Assembly: GCA_963920765.1 (NCBI GenBank)
Contig: OY987244.1
Location: 3,040,501 to 3,104,500, forward strand
Length of the DNA stretch: 64,000 bases
Direction: 5' to 3'
Source of the DNA: Ulota crispa
Taxonomy: Eukaryota > Streptophyta > Bryopsida > Orthotrichales > Orthotrichaceae
The notes beneath the pieces were generated by a model. It saw only the letters and a list, made by a program, of their open reading frames with translations, had not been told where the DNA came from and made no database searches. Below, piece after piece: positions 47,752 through 58,184 of this stretch. Both the position numbers and the translations under genes were made by a program. Within the stretch, counting starts at the first letter, position 1; every line of letters begins with the position of its first letter.

Positions 47752-48631
47752 GTACAGTACCCTTGCAAATCCTTACACGCACCCTATTCTATCACTTAAG
47801 AAATCTAGCCTTTTATAGAATACAACTAACATTTTTGCATCTTGTATTATTGATCTTTCATTCTTACACAATCTCAATCAAGCATACCAAATTTTGAGTT
47901 CCAATAAACCAAAACTTTTGTTTTGGTGAATTGTTTTAAACAAAAATTACAATTTTACTTGATAATTGATTAGAAAACATCGGTGATGAATTTTTAAGAT
48001 TTGATTGCTTAGATATATAGGAAACATCCATATGCACATCTTTCTTTTGAACAAAAATCTCCAAAAAACTCCAAAATTCTTTCTGTAGAGGTTTTAATAT
48101 TAGGGTGATCATGATCAAATTTGATAAAATAAATGTCTCTATTTTTTAACTAGCTTTTGACAAAATAAACATATCATCAAGCCCAAATGTACAAACTTAA
48201 TCACACTACATGATTTATAAAAAAAATTAATTACCATAAAGAAATATATTATTTTTCTAAATTTGATCATGATCACCCTAACATTAAAATCTCTATAAAA
48301 GAGCTTTTTGGAGATTTTTGGTAGAAGAAAAGATGTGCTTATGGATGTTTCCTGTATATTTGAGCAATCAAATCTTAAGAATCCATCACCAATGTTCTCT
48401 AATCAATTTTCAAGTCAAACCATGATTTTTATTTAGAATAATTCACTAAAAATAGGGTTTTGATTTATTGGAGCTCAAAATTTAGTATGCTTGATTGGGA
48501 TTAGGTAAGAATGACAGATCAATGATACAAGTTGCAAAAGTGTTAGTTGTATTTCATAAAATACTAAGTTTCTTAAATGATCAAATAGGGTGAGTGTAAA
48601 GATTTGCAAGGGCAGTGTACAAAGAGTGGCT
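47752..48631. repeat. Long hairpin element, about 880 bp
   Basis: GTACAGTACCCTTGCAAATC at the left pairs with GATTTGCAAGGGCAGTGTAC at the right. Complementarity continues through AATACAACTAACA/TGTTAGTTGTATT and ATCAAGCATACCAAATTTTG/CAAAATTTAGTATGCTTGAT to about 48,125 and 48,264. A spacer of about 140 bp separates the arms. A single diverged arm lies at 20,795-21,060. Confidence 0.85.
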
Positions 48632-49023
48632 TTTGCAAGAGTATTTTTGCAACAAGCGACTTCACTTTAGACTCACATGGAGTAGTTTGCACATCAAACA
48701 AATAAATGTATGTGCTGTTTGGATTGATTGGTGTTTAATTCCAATACACTATAGTTGGGATTTGATCTTATATTCCATGTGCTCTAAGTTGAAGCCATGC
48801 ATGTATTTTAGGAAAATAATCTTTAGAGTTTCAAGAAGAACTTCATAAAAACGCGTCTAATTTGAAGAAAAGTTAAACTGACAGTAGATTCTTACTTTTT
48901 CTAATAAATCATATATGAAATCTATATATTGAATTTCTTTTAAGAATACATCTCTATAGCATGATTTGTTGATAGACCAATCACACTAAGCTGAAAAAAG
49001 TGGTCTACAAACCATCAAAATAC
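48632..49023. other. Intergenic, nothing recognised
   Basis: No gene or clear repeat. Confidence 0.4.
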
Positions 49024-49027
49024 AGGT

Positions 49028-49295
49028 AACACCATATTTGTTAATTTGGGAAAAACAGGTGTCTCACTTTGTACTCCATCTTAAACCCAAAAAGTTACCT
49101 TAAATCATATTTGAAGGTATCAAATTCAATCTGAGCCACTAAGATTTTTTCCCTTGTAAATTCCTCCTCTCAGGTGAGGACACGGGTACAAAAAAAAACG
49201 TTGAGCTTGATTTTAGGAGACCTCCTAAAACTTTCAAATCAAAATTTGAAAGTCCCAAAATGTACCATTTTTCTCAAATTAACGAATATGACGTT
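49028..49295. mobile_element. AACACC-family MITE, copy 4 (TSD AGGT)
   Basis: AACACCATATTTGTTAATTT at the left and AACGAATATGACGTT at the right, flanked by AGGT at 49,024-49,027 and 49,296-49,299. The G-box position has changed to CACGGG. Confidence 0.9.
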
Positions 49296-49299
49296 AGGT

Positions 49300-49924
49300 T
49301 GATACATTTGTTAATAAAACTTAAAGAAATTTAATTGGACAGATAGATTAAAATTTCAAAAATCTAGAATTTATAATACAAAAAAGTTCAATTTACACAA
49401 GATTTCAAATAACTCAAATTGTACTTTTTTGCAATTCATATTCAATTAATTCAAAATCAAGTTACTTCAAAAGAAAATAGTTCTCTTTATTAAAAAAGTT
49501 AGGTCATTTTGAACTTCCATTGATATGCCTTTAAAGTTTATCACGCAAACTTACTGGACTTGAACTGTTATACATAACAAAGTTATTATATCAAGTGGAA
49601 TGTAGTCAATGGACAAGCCCTTTGGATGTGCACATATACACCATCTTATCCAATAGGTTTAATAAAATTGGATAAATCAAAGTGTTGACTATAAAAATGT
49701 GCCAAAAGTCGTTAAACTCAACTAAACAACTTAATTAGAATATTTAAGTATCTACCCAAATATCCATAAATAATTTGGCATCAAGTAGGCAAAAAGCTAA
49801 TTGGACGAAGTATTTGACATACATATGAACAACTTAATCTCCAAGAAGAGAACTTGTGTAGTTGTATGTTCATAAAAACATTAGAAGCCTCTTTTTATGG
49901 AATAATTGGTTGCCAATTAACACG
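49300..49924. other. AT-rich stretch, nothing recognised
   Basis: No gene or clear repeat. Confidence 0.4.
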
Positions 49925-50251
49925 GTTGTCACATTGAACAAATTGCCCATCAGTTGGCATGTTTGTCCCATACGCCCAATGAACTCTTGTGTGTTGGCTG
50001 TAATCAACTCATAATTGATCTCAAAAAATGGTAAAAAAAAGCTTACCTCATACATGGTGGTTACACACATGGTTGCAACATGAAATAAAGATGCCCATTT
50101 AAAACCATGTCACTTAATAAAGATAAAAAATGGTAATTTGATTCTTTCTTTATAAGTAAAAAAATCCTAAAATGCAAAATTGGATAAACATGCCCGCCAG
50201 TGCAATTTGGATCTGGACTGCCCTTGCCTAAATCTTGCCCAAAGTAACAAC
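49925..50251 (+). repeat. GTTGTCACATTG-family element
   Basis: GTTGTCACATTGAAC at the left and TTGCCCAAAGTAACAAC at the right (one end base-substituted). The body is collinear with 5,435-5,784 (AACTCATAATTGATCTCAAA versus AACTCATAGTTGATTTCAAA). Confidence 0.75.
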
Positions 50252-50657
50252 CATGCCAATCACCATTTGTGTTAATATATTACAATACATGAAAAAATGA
50301 GCGTATATTGAAATTATTCATTCACATAAATAATGAAGGGATTTGCATTTGAACAGCTAAGTCCATAAGCCACATGATCAATCATAAGTAGCCTTAAAAT
50401 ATCACATTCGGAATGTAACTTTTTTCACAAAATCAGCGACTGTGTTCTCCAAGCAGGTTTTTGTGGATATATATTAGTAAATAGTAATTCCTTCAAAAGT
50501 GGCTATCATTGGACCCTTATTCTACCTGTCTAAAGAAGCCGCCCTAGGGTGATTCCTCGATGACTCATGGAGCCTAGGGCAGACCTCTCTAATTTACGTT
50601 TTGTCACAAATTAACAGATTAAGCTAATTCGTACGCATCATGAAAGTTAATTTGTGC
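50252..50657. other. Intergenic, nothing recognised
   Basis: No gene or clear repeat. Confidence 0.4.
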
Positions 50658-50661
50658 ATTG

Positions 50662-50928
50662 AACGTCATATTCGTTAATTTGGAAAAATGGTACATTTTG
50701 GGACTTTCAAATTTTGATTTGAAAGTTTTAGGAGGCTTCCTAAAACTGAGCTCAGCATTTTTTTGGGTACACATGTCCTCACTTGAGAGGAGGAATTTGC
50801 GAGGGAAAAAATCTTAGTGGCTGAGACTAAATCTGATATCTTCAAATCTGGTTTAAGGTAACCTTTTGGGTTTAAAGTGGAGTACAAAGTGGGACACTTG
50901 TATTTCCCAAATTAACAAATATGGTGCT
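50662..50928. mobile_element. AACACC-family MITE, copy 5 (TSD ATTG)
   Basis: AACGTCATATTCGTTAATTT at the left and AACAAATATGGTGCT at the right, flanked by ATTG at 50,658-50,661 and 50,929-50,932. The G-box is mutated to CACATG. Confidence 0.9.
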
Positions 50929-50932
50929 ATTG

Positions 50933-52020
50933 TCACAAATTAACAAAGTAAGCTTTTGCTGTGCGCATATTTGATATCAAATTAACTGTGACAAGGCATG
51001 GAACTGCTTGCACTGTAACATCCGTTCAAGCAAGAGGTCAGTAAAGGATTTATGATGCTCATCCTTTGAAAGTTTAAGAACAAGGAAGTCAAGTTCAATT
51101 GTGGCCATGTTAGGGAACATGATGGCTATGCCGGCACAAAAGTTGTGTAGTGACTCAAAGCGGCTTTCAACAAACTTCCAAGCTTCTTGAAACAGAAATT
51201 GCAATGTTGTTGCAACCATCAAATGATACAATCAAAGCCGGTTCACTCAAATAGGCAACTTTAATGTTGTGCCACATACTGATGCAGTCTTTTTTAGTAA
51301 AAAAAAGTTGAACTTAATTTATACATACTCTTCGAAGTTAATTTGTTAATTTGTGCATCTATTTATAGAATGCACAAATTACACAGGCCTGCCTTAGGCC
51401 AAGGTTGATCCAAATCCTTGTGGTAAAATAACATTTTTTTTTTTTTCACAAATTTTATTGGTCTTACCACATTTTAATATGTGCTTCGTTATCACTTCAA
51501 AAAAAGGCTGAACGAAAAACGGTCAAAACTTTCAAGTTAGTCTTAAGATAAACAATGATTATGCCAATATCAGGATGTACATTATTAATGATAGCATAAA
51601 TTTGGATGCAGGTGTACACAACGATGTTCCTATCCATATCCATTCCCCTTCGCCTTCATGCATCCTGGGGTGCATGTTGCTAGGCCAATGAAGAAATATA
51701 GTTTTATCCTTTTCACATTGAGAAACAATCGAAGGGCCATTCACACAGAGGACAAAGTCCAACCCAGTTTTTGTATTTAAGGTGGAAACTGGAAAGATTG
51801 AAAATTGAGATTTTTAGTAGTGAACCGTGTCCCAAGTTCCAAGTCATGAGGGACTTCCGTGCCGGTAGACTAAGAGTTAAATCCAAAAGCAACAAACAAG
51901 TTTGGAATGGAATATTGTTTTTGGTTTCTTGATTTTCCCATTCGTAATACCAACATAGGTATTTGTTCTAAGGTAGGGCACCCATAAACGTCAAATGCAG
52001 GGTTTTGAACATGATGACTA
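50933..52020. other. Intergenic, nothing recognised
   Basis: An 84-codon minus-strand frame (50,977-51,231) was not recognised. No supportable gene. Confidence 0.4.
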
Positions 52021-52823
52021 TTAACTCCTGAGCGCCCCAGTGACCAGAATATGGCCGCTTGAAAGCAGATTTTTCACAAAACTAGGTCCATATCAAAGTG
52101 TACTTTTCAAAAATTGTACTTGGTTTAGGGTACGGTACTACTCTCACGTTACATAGTGGGTGATAGGGTTTCACCACTTATACAAGCACAGATTGTGCAA
52201 GTCAAGTATGACAATAGTATGCAAGAACTTCATTTCATGCGGTTTAGGGTTTAGGTGCAATGATAGAGACCACCGGCTATGGTCGATTCCATATTGTTAT
52301 GGGTGTTTTGGCAAGTATAACTCATACTAAAGAAGGGTTTTGCATTTGTACCACCAAGAGCCGTGCCCTTGTGAAGGTCAAAGCCGTACGTATACCCCAT
52401 CTATTGTTCACCATGCTGCGAGAGCCTTGCAACTTTGGGCTTCTAAAAAAGCACCTTGCAATTATCAAAACATCACCAAATTTGGTAGCAAGCAAGATAC
52501 TTGTAAGTTGCACCTCTTGCCTAAATTTCATCAAAAGGAGCCTCCTCTAAAGTATGAACTTTTGCATCCATAGCCACGGACCCCACAAAAAATGGCTGGT
52601 TGCCTCATAGTCAATTGTACTTTGACTATTATAATTTACAAAATGGTGTAGTCAAAAGTTTTGCAAATTTCTAGTTGGGTGCATCAAGCACACTTTTTGC
52701 TATTTCAGCGATGAATCCTCCCAGATCTAAATTCCCAACTTGGGGCGTACAATGTTTTTGAGCATGGTCCCTCTTGGCCTCATTTTCTTGATTTTGATGT
52801 GGGCTCTTAAGGTCAGGGGTTAA
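52021..52823. repeat. TTAA-ended element, 803 bp
   Basis: TTAACTCCTGAGCGCCCCAG at the left, the TGAGCGCCC subtype, and AAGGTCAGGGGTTAA at the right. Overlapping short frames at 52,260-52,573 show no transposase motifs. Confidence 0.7.
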
Positions 52824-53339
52824 TAAACATTTAGCAAATTATAAGATCTTGTTAGGAACATTAAAAAATGAAATTGCAATTTTGAATGTATTATTTGGAT
52901 ACTGTGAGAATAAGCTGTGAATTCTTAAAAAGCAAACTGCCATTGCACCCATAACCAATTGTAAGGTTTCATGCTCACATGTTGTACATCCTTGGAATTA
53001 TATTTATTCATTTCCATAAATTTTCCAAGATTTTAGAGGTGACAATTATGGGGACACTAACGCTTATGGATGTTCCTACCTTACGTCTCACACGAAACTT
53101 TATGTTATACTGTTCTTTGAAAAATTCAACACCAGAATAATAGGAATTTGCTTCAAGAGGTAGGTTAAGCAAACATACATACCAATTAGCAAGCTCATAA
53201 AACAAAGTATTCATGCTTTTATTGAGTTTAATAAATGTTTTTGGCCCTTCAAAAGTATCATCAATGTTGCCCTCCAAGGGTATGATACACTTCAAGCATG
53301 GGCAATAAGTGCCCTATGTCCCACAAAATTCTCTCATGG
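52824..53339. other. Intergenic, nothing recognised
   Basis: No gene or clear repeat. Confidence 0.4.
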
Positions 53340-53630
53340 CACCCCATCTTAGCATAGTTTTTTTTCTTGGCAAATTTTTGCCTGAACCTTACCTCAAACT
53401 GACCCTAGCAACCATTACACTAAAAAATTTGGGTGAAAAAGTGGATGAAATCACCACCTCCATCCTTCTGCAAACACCCATCTTGTCAAAATTTGAATGA
53501 AAATAGCTTACAATAGTAAATTTATTGGATGAACATGCACAAATTGTTCATTCCTTCCATTTTCAACCAAATTTTCCTACTTGCATACATTTTGGGGTGC
53601 TGTTTGCCCTACCTTGCTCAAACCAAAAAA
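53340..53630 (-). repeat. Single arm of the AGGGYGACC long-hairpin family
   Basis: The sequence from TTTTCTTGGCAAATTTTTGC to GCCCTACCTTGCTC parallels the right arm of the 35,834 element, including ATGAAAATAGCTTA and TTGGATGAACATGCAC. Confidence 0.65.
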
Positions 53631-54556
53631 ACTAAACTTGCATCCTAGCGTGTCAAGCAATGGCCCTTCAAAATACCACTCATTCTCAATTTTAGTTTAC
53701 TTTATCCTTTATTCTCCTTGATGAATGATCAAATGACTATTTAACACGTTTCAAGACCAAGGGCCAGCTCTTAAGTGCAAGCATGGAGAACAAGAACTTT
53801 GAGAGCCCTTCAAATACAAATGTAATCTCTTGAAGTGTCAACTTTGAAGTGCAACGCTGGAGAGGCTTGTACAAACTAGCAAAGTCGGGATCTGCAGTTT
53901 GTAGGGGTTGAGACTTGAGACTTGAGACCTGGAACATGGAACATAACTTACAGTGTGAACAGCTCGGAATCCAATTTCTCGCCAGTGCGCTCAGCGTAGA
54001 GTAAGACCTACTCTGACTCCAATTTGACAAACCCTCCCCGCCAATCATATTCCACGCGGCAAAATCCAATCTGGACAAAGGTCCAAATTCCGAAGACAAG
54101 CGACCAACGGGCCCCAGACCAGGTGTTGTACGTCCAGCCCCCAGAGGGCCCCGTCCGACGGCCGGAAAGGAATGAACACCATTTCACGTCCGACCAGTTC
54201 CGGAATATCAGGTCCTGCCCCCACAAAAGCCTCGCCATGTCGGCATGCCGCGGTTCACACCGCAAACCCAGGCCATGCATGCAGATCAAACCCCCAGGCC
54301 AGGGTTTAATTTTCTGGCGAGTTCTTGCTGCGTTGTCTCCTCGATAGTGGAGTATTTCCGGAGGGAAGGTAAAGTACTGGAGGAAATGTGTCAAAATTTG
54401 TCAGAAAATAAAATCCTGCGGCCCAAGCTCTTGTTGCCCGTCAAAAATTTTCCTCGCTGCTCCCATCAGGTAACAATCACAACATACACCAAATAGTGCA
54501 TTTAGGTTGCCCTCACAATTAGGTTGCCACTAGCAACGTTTAATTTTTGTTTTTGT
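53631..54556. other. Intergenic; GC-rich island at about 53,960-54,470
   Basis: The island is rich in CpG (GTCCGACGGCCGGAAAGG near 54,150) and open on both strands for 107-128 codons, but no known domain is visible. It lies about 2.4 kb upstream of the MYB gene and could be distal regulatory DNA or a captured fragment. Confidence 0.35.
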
Positions 54557-55135
54557 CAAGGTAGAGCGACCCACACCCCAGAATGCAGGTAGTTGAGGCA
54601 CATAAGGAAAATTGAGCTAAAATTGGAACAAATGAATGATCTGTAGATGTTCATCCAAAAAATTGCTAATATAAGCTACTTTCATCCAAATTTTGGTGAA
54701 CTAAGATATTGCTCCAAGAAGGATTTGGCAATTTCATCCAATACACCATATTAGGTAAATCGAGAAAAAAGGTACATTTTGGAACTTTCAAATTTTGAGG
54801 TGAAGGTTGTACATGATCACCTACAACCGAGATCAACTTTTTTTTTTTTTTTGTACACGTGCCCTCACCTGAGAAGAGGAACTTGCAAGGGAAAAAATCT
54901 TAGTGGCTCAAACTAAATTTAATACCTTCAAATTTGGTTTTGGGTGACTTCTCTGGATCTAGGTGATGTGCAAATTGGGACCTCCAATTTTCCCAATTTA
55001 CCTAATATGGTGTTCCAAATTTTCACTCAAAAATCTTAATGTACCAATAACCAACTGACTTTTGAGGTAAGATTTAGGCAAAAAATTTGCCAACAAATTA
55101 AACGCTAGGTTGCCTTACCTTGGCAAAGTTACCTC
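54557..55135 (+). repeat. Left arm of the AGGGYGACC family, split by a MITE
   Basis: AAGGTAGAGCGACCCACACC, ATGTTCATCCAAAAAATTGC and, after the MITE, GAGGTAAGATTTAGGCAAAA match the left arm of the 35,834 element in order. The MITE at 54,742-55,014 interrupts it exactly at CCAA. Confidence 0.7.
54742..55014. mobile_element. AACACC-family MITE, copy 6 (TSD CCAA)
   Basis: TACACCATATTAGGTAAAT at the left and ATTTACCTAATATGGTGTT at the right, flanked by CCAA at 54,738-54,741 and 55,015-55,018. It is inserted in another repeat. The CACGTG box at 54,856-54,861 lies about 1.9 kb upstream of the MYB start codon. Confidence 0.9.
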
Positions 55136-56771
55136 ATGACTTACTTTTGGCCATTTGGAGGGGCATGCAACTCTTTTATGCTACATTAAATTTTGGTTCC
55201 ATCTAAAGTTCCAGCTTTCTTACTTCTTGACTTTGGCGCTTTTTGCTGTGCCCTGCCCAAGGGTGTGCAAGGAGATTTTGAGCTTCTTCAACAAAAAGCC
55301 TACATTCCTCATTTTTGTCATGTTGTTTAAATGAATGCACCAACTATTCCCTATATACTCAGCTGGTTGATTTAAATTTCAATCTACTTTTTGCACATTT
55401 CATTTGGCTGACTTTCTATTATTTTTTGACTCTCGGTGCCCAACCCTTGTTTGCTTCCTACATTGTTCATCACAGTAGTTATTGACAAAAGTTAATGTAA
55501 TCTTGGTAAATACTTAAATAGTGTGGAATGTCGAGAAATTAATACGGGGCAACCTCAACGCACTATGTGGTATACTAGGCCCTGTCTTGGCTCTGCCATC
55601 CGGGCAGCGTTGCCAGATGGCAGCCAAACAGCGGCGACGATCCCATCGAACGGCTACGGCAAGAACACAGACGGGTTGACCGCAGGCGGCAGCGTCGAAG
55701 GGCGAGCCCCCTGGCCCCCTGCCGCTTAGGAAATCAATACAAAGGCTCCCAGTCATCGCAGGGTCTCCGCGCAGTCCACCTTCTTCAACGCTAACGCTAC
55801 CTCCGTCATGCGCGCTGGGTTTTGCTGCAACAACATCGTCGACACCACCCTGCCTCCCTCCGTCATTCCCGCTGCAGGATTCCGCCGGAACGTTTGTCCC
55901 CACATCTGTCACAAATTTGCTTGTGTCAGGCGGTAGACGAGGTGGTGGTAGTGGAGGAGTAACAGAGTCCCTAGGCGAGTTTGCTTGGAATATTTTGGAG
56001 TCCGGCGAGTGCAGTTCTCTGGGGGGGTTCCTAGAGACAATATTGATGAACTTGAGAGGTGTGGTAAGGAGTAGTATAGTACAGTGTCAGCGTCTGAGTG
56101 TGCGCCTGAACCTCACCATTAATTCTACGTGTGCTACAAGACGTGTACAGTGTCGGGAATTAGGGGGAGAAAATCGGAGGAATCTCTGACGGGTAACTAG
56201 AACTATACTCAGGTGTGTGCGAAGCCAGTCTAGTTTTTTGAGGGGTCTTCAATTTTCGAGCTGGACTCTTTCGAGTATTTGGGATTTTTTTCTGTTGTAA
56301 ATGTTTGGCTTTTGATGTTCTGTTGTACTTCGACGCTATAATTGGACCCCAGCAGCAACCAAGATCGAGAGTAACTGGTTTCGAAGCCAATTCTGGTGGA
56401 GAGGGACCATTCCTCGTGTGTGAGGATTTCAACTTCTAGCTGTGAAGGTTTTGAGACGCCAGAAATTGGTGGAACAACGCTCTAGCTGTTGTGGCGGTGA
56501 CCGTGTGTAGAATTGAGCTCCAAAGTTTTAGCAGATGAAATTGAGAGACGGCATTCAGGGAAGACGACAGTCCTGAGGGAAGAAGACAGTTCTGAGGGTT
56601 TCAACCTGGATTAGAAGACAGAGCGGTTAGTTTTTGTTGATAGAAGTAGACAGTTTGGTCCAGATCAGGTGTTGAAGTGACGGGGTTTGGAGCTAGACGA
56701 GTCGATTTTTTTGCAAGTGGACGGGTGAAAATTTTGGCTAAGCGCTGGGTCCGAAAACTTGCGCTGACAGC
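55136..56771 (+). promoter_or_regulatory. Upstream region and probable 5' leader of the MYB gene
   Basis: Base composition rises from AT-rich to GC-rich at about 55,530 and stays high to the start codon, which suggests promoter plus a long leader. No TATA box could be assigned with confidence. A 132-codon minus-strand frame (55,514-55,912; Gly/Ala/Asp-rich, no known domain) lies here and could be fortuitous in GC-rich DNA. The last 600 bp contain repeated GAAGACGACAGT/GAAGAAGACAGT motifs near 56,560-56,600. Confidence 0.4.
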
Positions 56772-58184
56772 ATGGGGAGAGCTCCGTGTTGTGACAAAAT
56801 GGGCCTAAAGAAAGGCCCATGGACGCCGGATGAAGACCAGAAGCTGGTGGCGTACATTCAGCGTTTCGGCCATGGCAGTTGGCGCGCGCTGCCCAAGCAT
56901 GCCGGTAAGGATGCCCATCTAACGAAATTCGTCATATGAGGCTTTAGTTGGGGCCTAGAGTTCTAGACTCTAGAATATCTAGATAGCATCTTGGTCTAGG
57001 TGGCATATTGTAACCATTATTTTCGGCGCACATTTTGCGGGTTCAAGAAGAATTTTAGAATCATAGTCGGTCTTAGAATATTATACACTAAATTTGCTTT
57101 CGTTTCTAGAACGTCGGGCCTTAACAAACAAAGCCGTGCTGGTTTGACAGGTCTCTTACGGTGCGGCAAGAGCTGCAGACTACGATGGACAAACTACCTC
57201 CGCCCCGACATCAAGCGCGGCCGATTCTCCTTCGAGGAGGAGCAAGTCATTCTCCACTTGCATGGCATCCTCGGCAACCGGTGGTCGGCCATTGCGGCAC
57301 ATCTCCCGGGACGCACAGACAACGAGATCAAAAACTACTGGAACACGCACTTGAAGAAGCGGCTGCTGCAGATGGGCATCGACCCCGTGACGCACAAAGC
57401 GCGCTCGTCGCTGCTGCTGGAGAATCTCGACCTCAAGCCTATGATGATGTGCTCCACTCTGAGCCACGTGTCGCAATGGGACCGGGTCAGGATGGAGACT
57501 GAAGCTCGTCTCTCCGCCATCGCCGCGCCCCTGTCCCGAAACCAACAGCATGTGGAGTCGCCGTCGAAGCCAAACCTGCAGGATTTCCACAGTCTGCTTC
57601 AAAATTGGGAGGATTCCCTGGACGGCCACACCTTGGACCTCACATCCACACCCTCGGATAGCCAGATGAGCGATTACTCCGGCACGACGACGTCGGTGGC
57701 GGACTCATCGTTGCGCTTCGAAAGTTTTCCAAGCTTGCCCTTTCCAGTGCCATTGCAACAACCGAGGAAGCTTTTTTCTGAGCTGCCCAAGCCTCTGGTA
57801 CCGGCATCGATCACTCCAGAGCAGTACAGATCGCCGACGTCGACGTTATCCAGCCCCTTCGGCACCACGGCTACCGATTTTCTGATGCCAACAACAAATA
57901 CGATCTCAGATTGTGACTTTGGCTTTGCTAGTGCATCCCCACCGTTGAATAGCCCTTCGTTGTGGTCGCAACCGAGCTTGGCACCGCCTGTACCAGCAAA
58001 CTACGACCTTCCGGAGATTCTGATGGAATCTCCGTCTTTGAAGGTTGCAGTGAATTCTTGCTCTCCACCTTGGGGTTCGGCACCGCATCATGGCTACGAG
58101 AGCAAGGATTACTGGACCACCATGCTGAATCTCGTTGGAACGCAGCCTCACCATCACCACCAGCTCTTGTCTGCTCCGCAATAA
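56772..58184 (+). CDS. R2R3-MYB transcription factor, subgroup 9 (MIXTA-like)
   Basis: The product is a nuclear DNA-binding protein. Exons are 56,772-56,904 and 57,151-58,184, giving 388 residues. The start has a good context (A at -3, G at +4) and gives the classic [20 protein letters not shown] opening. R2 (about 14-64) has tryptophans W17, W37, W57; R3 (about 67-117) has F70, W89, W108; then the conserved GIDPVTHK (120-127). [15 protein letters not shown] (152-166) matches the AQWESARxxAEARLxRES motif of subgroup 9, and [10 protein letters not shown] (364-373) its C-terminal YWNxILNLV motif. The bHLH-contact signature in R3 ([DE]Lx2[RK]) is absent. Family members control epidermal cell shape, trichomes and cuticle; that role is inferred. 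The second R3 intron common in this family is missing. Confidence 0.95.
56905..57150 (+). other. Intron 1 of the MYB gene (246 bp, phase 1)
   Basis: GT at 56,905 (GCCG|GTAAGG) and AG at 57,149-57,150 (TTGACAG|GTCTC). Joining restores Ala-Gly-Leu-Leu-Arg-Cys, the R2 third-helix start. The first exon of 133 nt is the canonical R2R3-MYB exon 1 length. The intron is clearly more AT-rich than the exons. Confidence 0.93.

Noticed and set aside
54008..54394. 128-codon minus and 107-codon plus frames
   Set aside because: Overlapping opposite frames in GC-rich DNA with no recognisable domain. The region is reported only as a GC-rich island.
55514..55912. 132-codon minus-strand frame upstream of the MYB
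   Set aside because: Low-complexity Gly/Ala/Asp composition and no known family. It could be a divergent exon but cannot be supported.
57000..57150. In-frame extension of MYB exon 2 upstream to an ATG at 57,000
   Set aside because: It lies in the intron: a GT-AG intron with the canonical R2R3-MYB phase joins exon 1 at 56,904 to 57,151 and restores the R2 repeat.
57180..57629. 149-codon minus-strand frame opposite the MYB
   Set aside because: It is the antisense shadow of GC-rich MYB exon 2.
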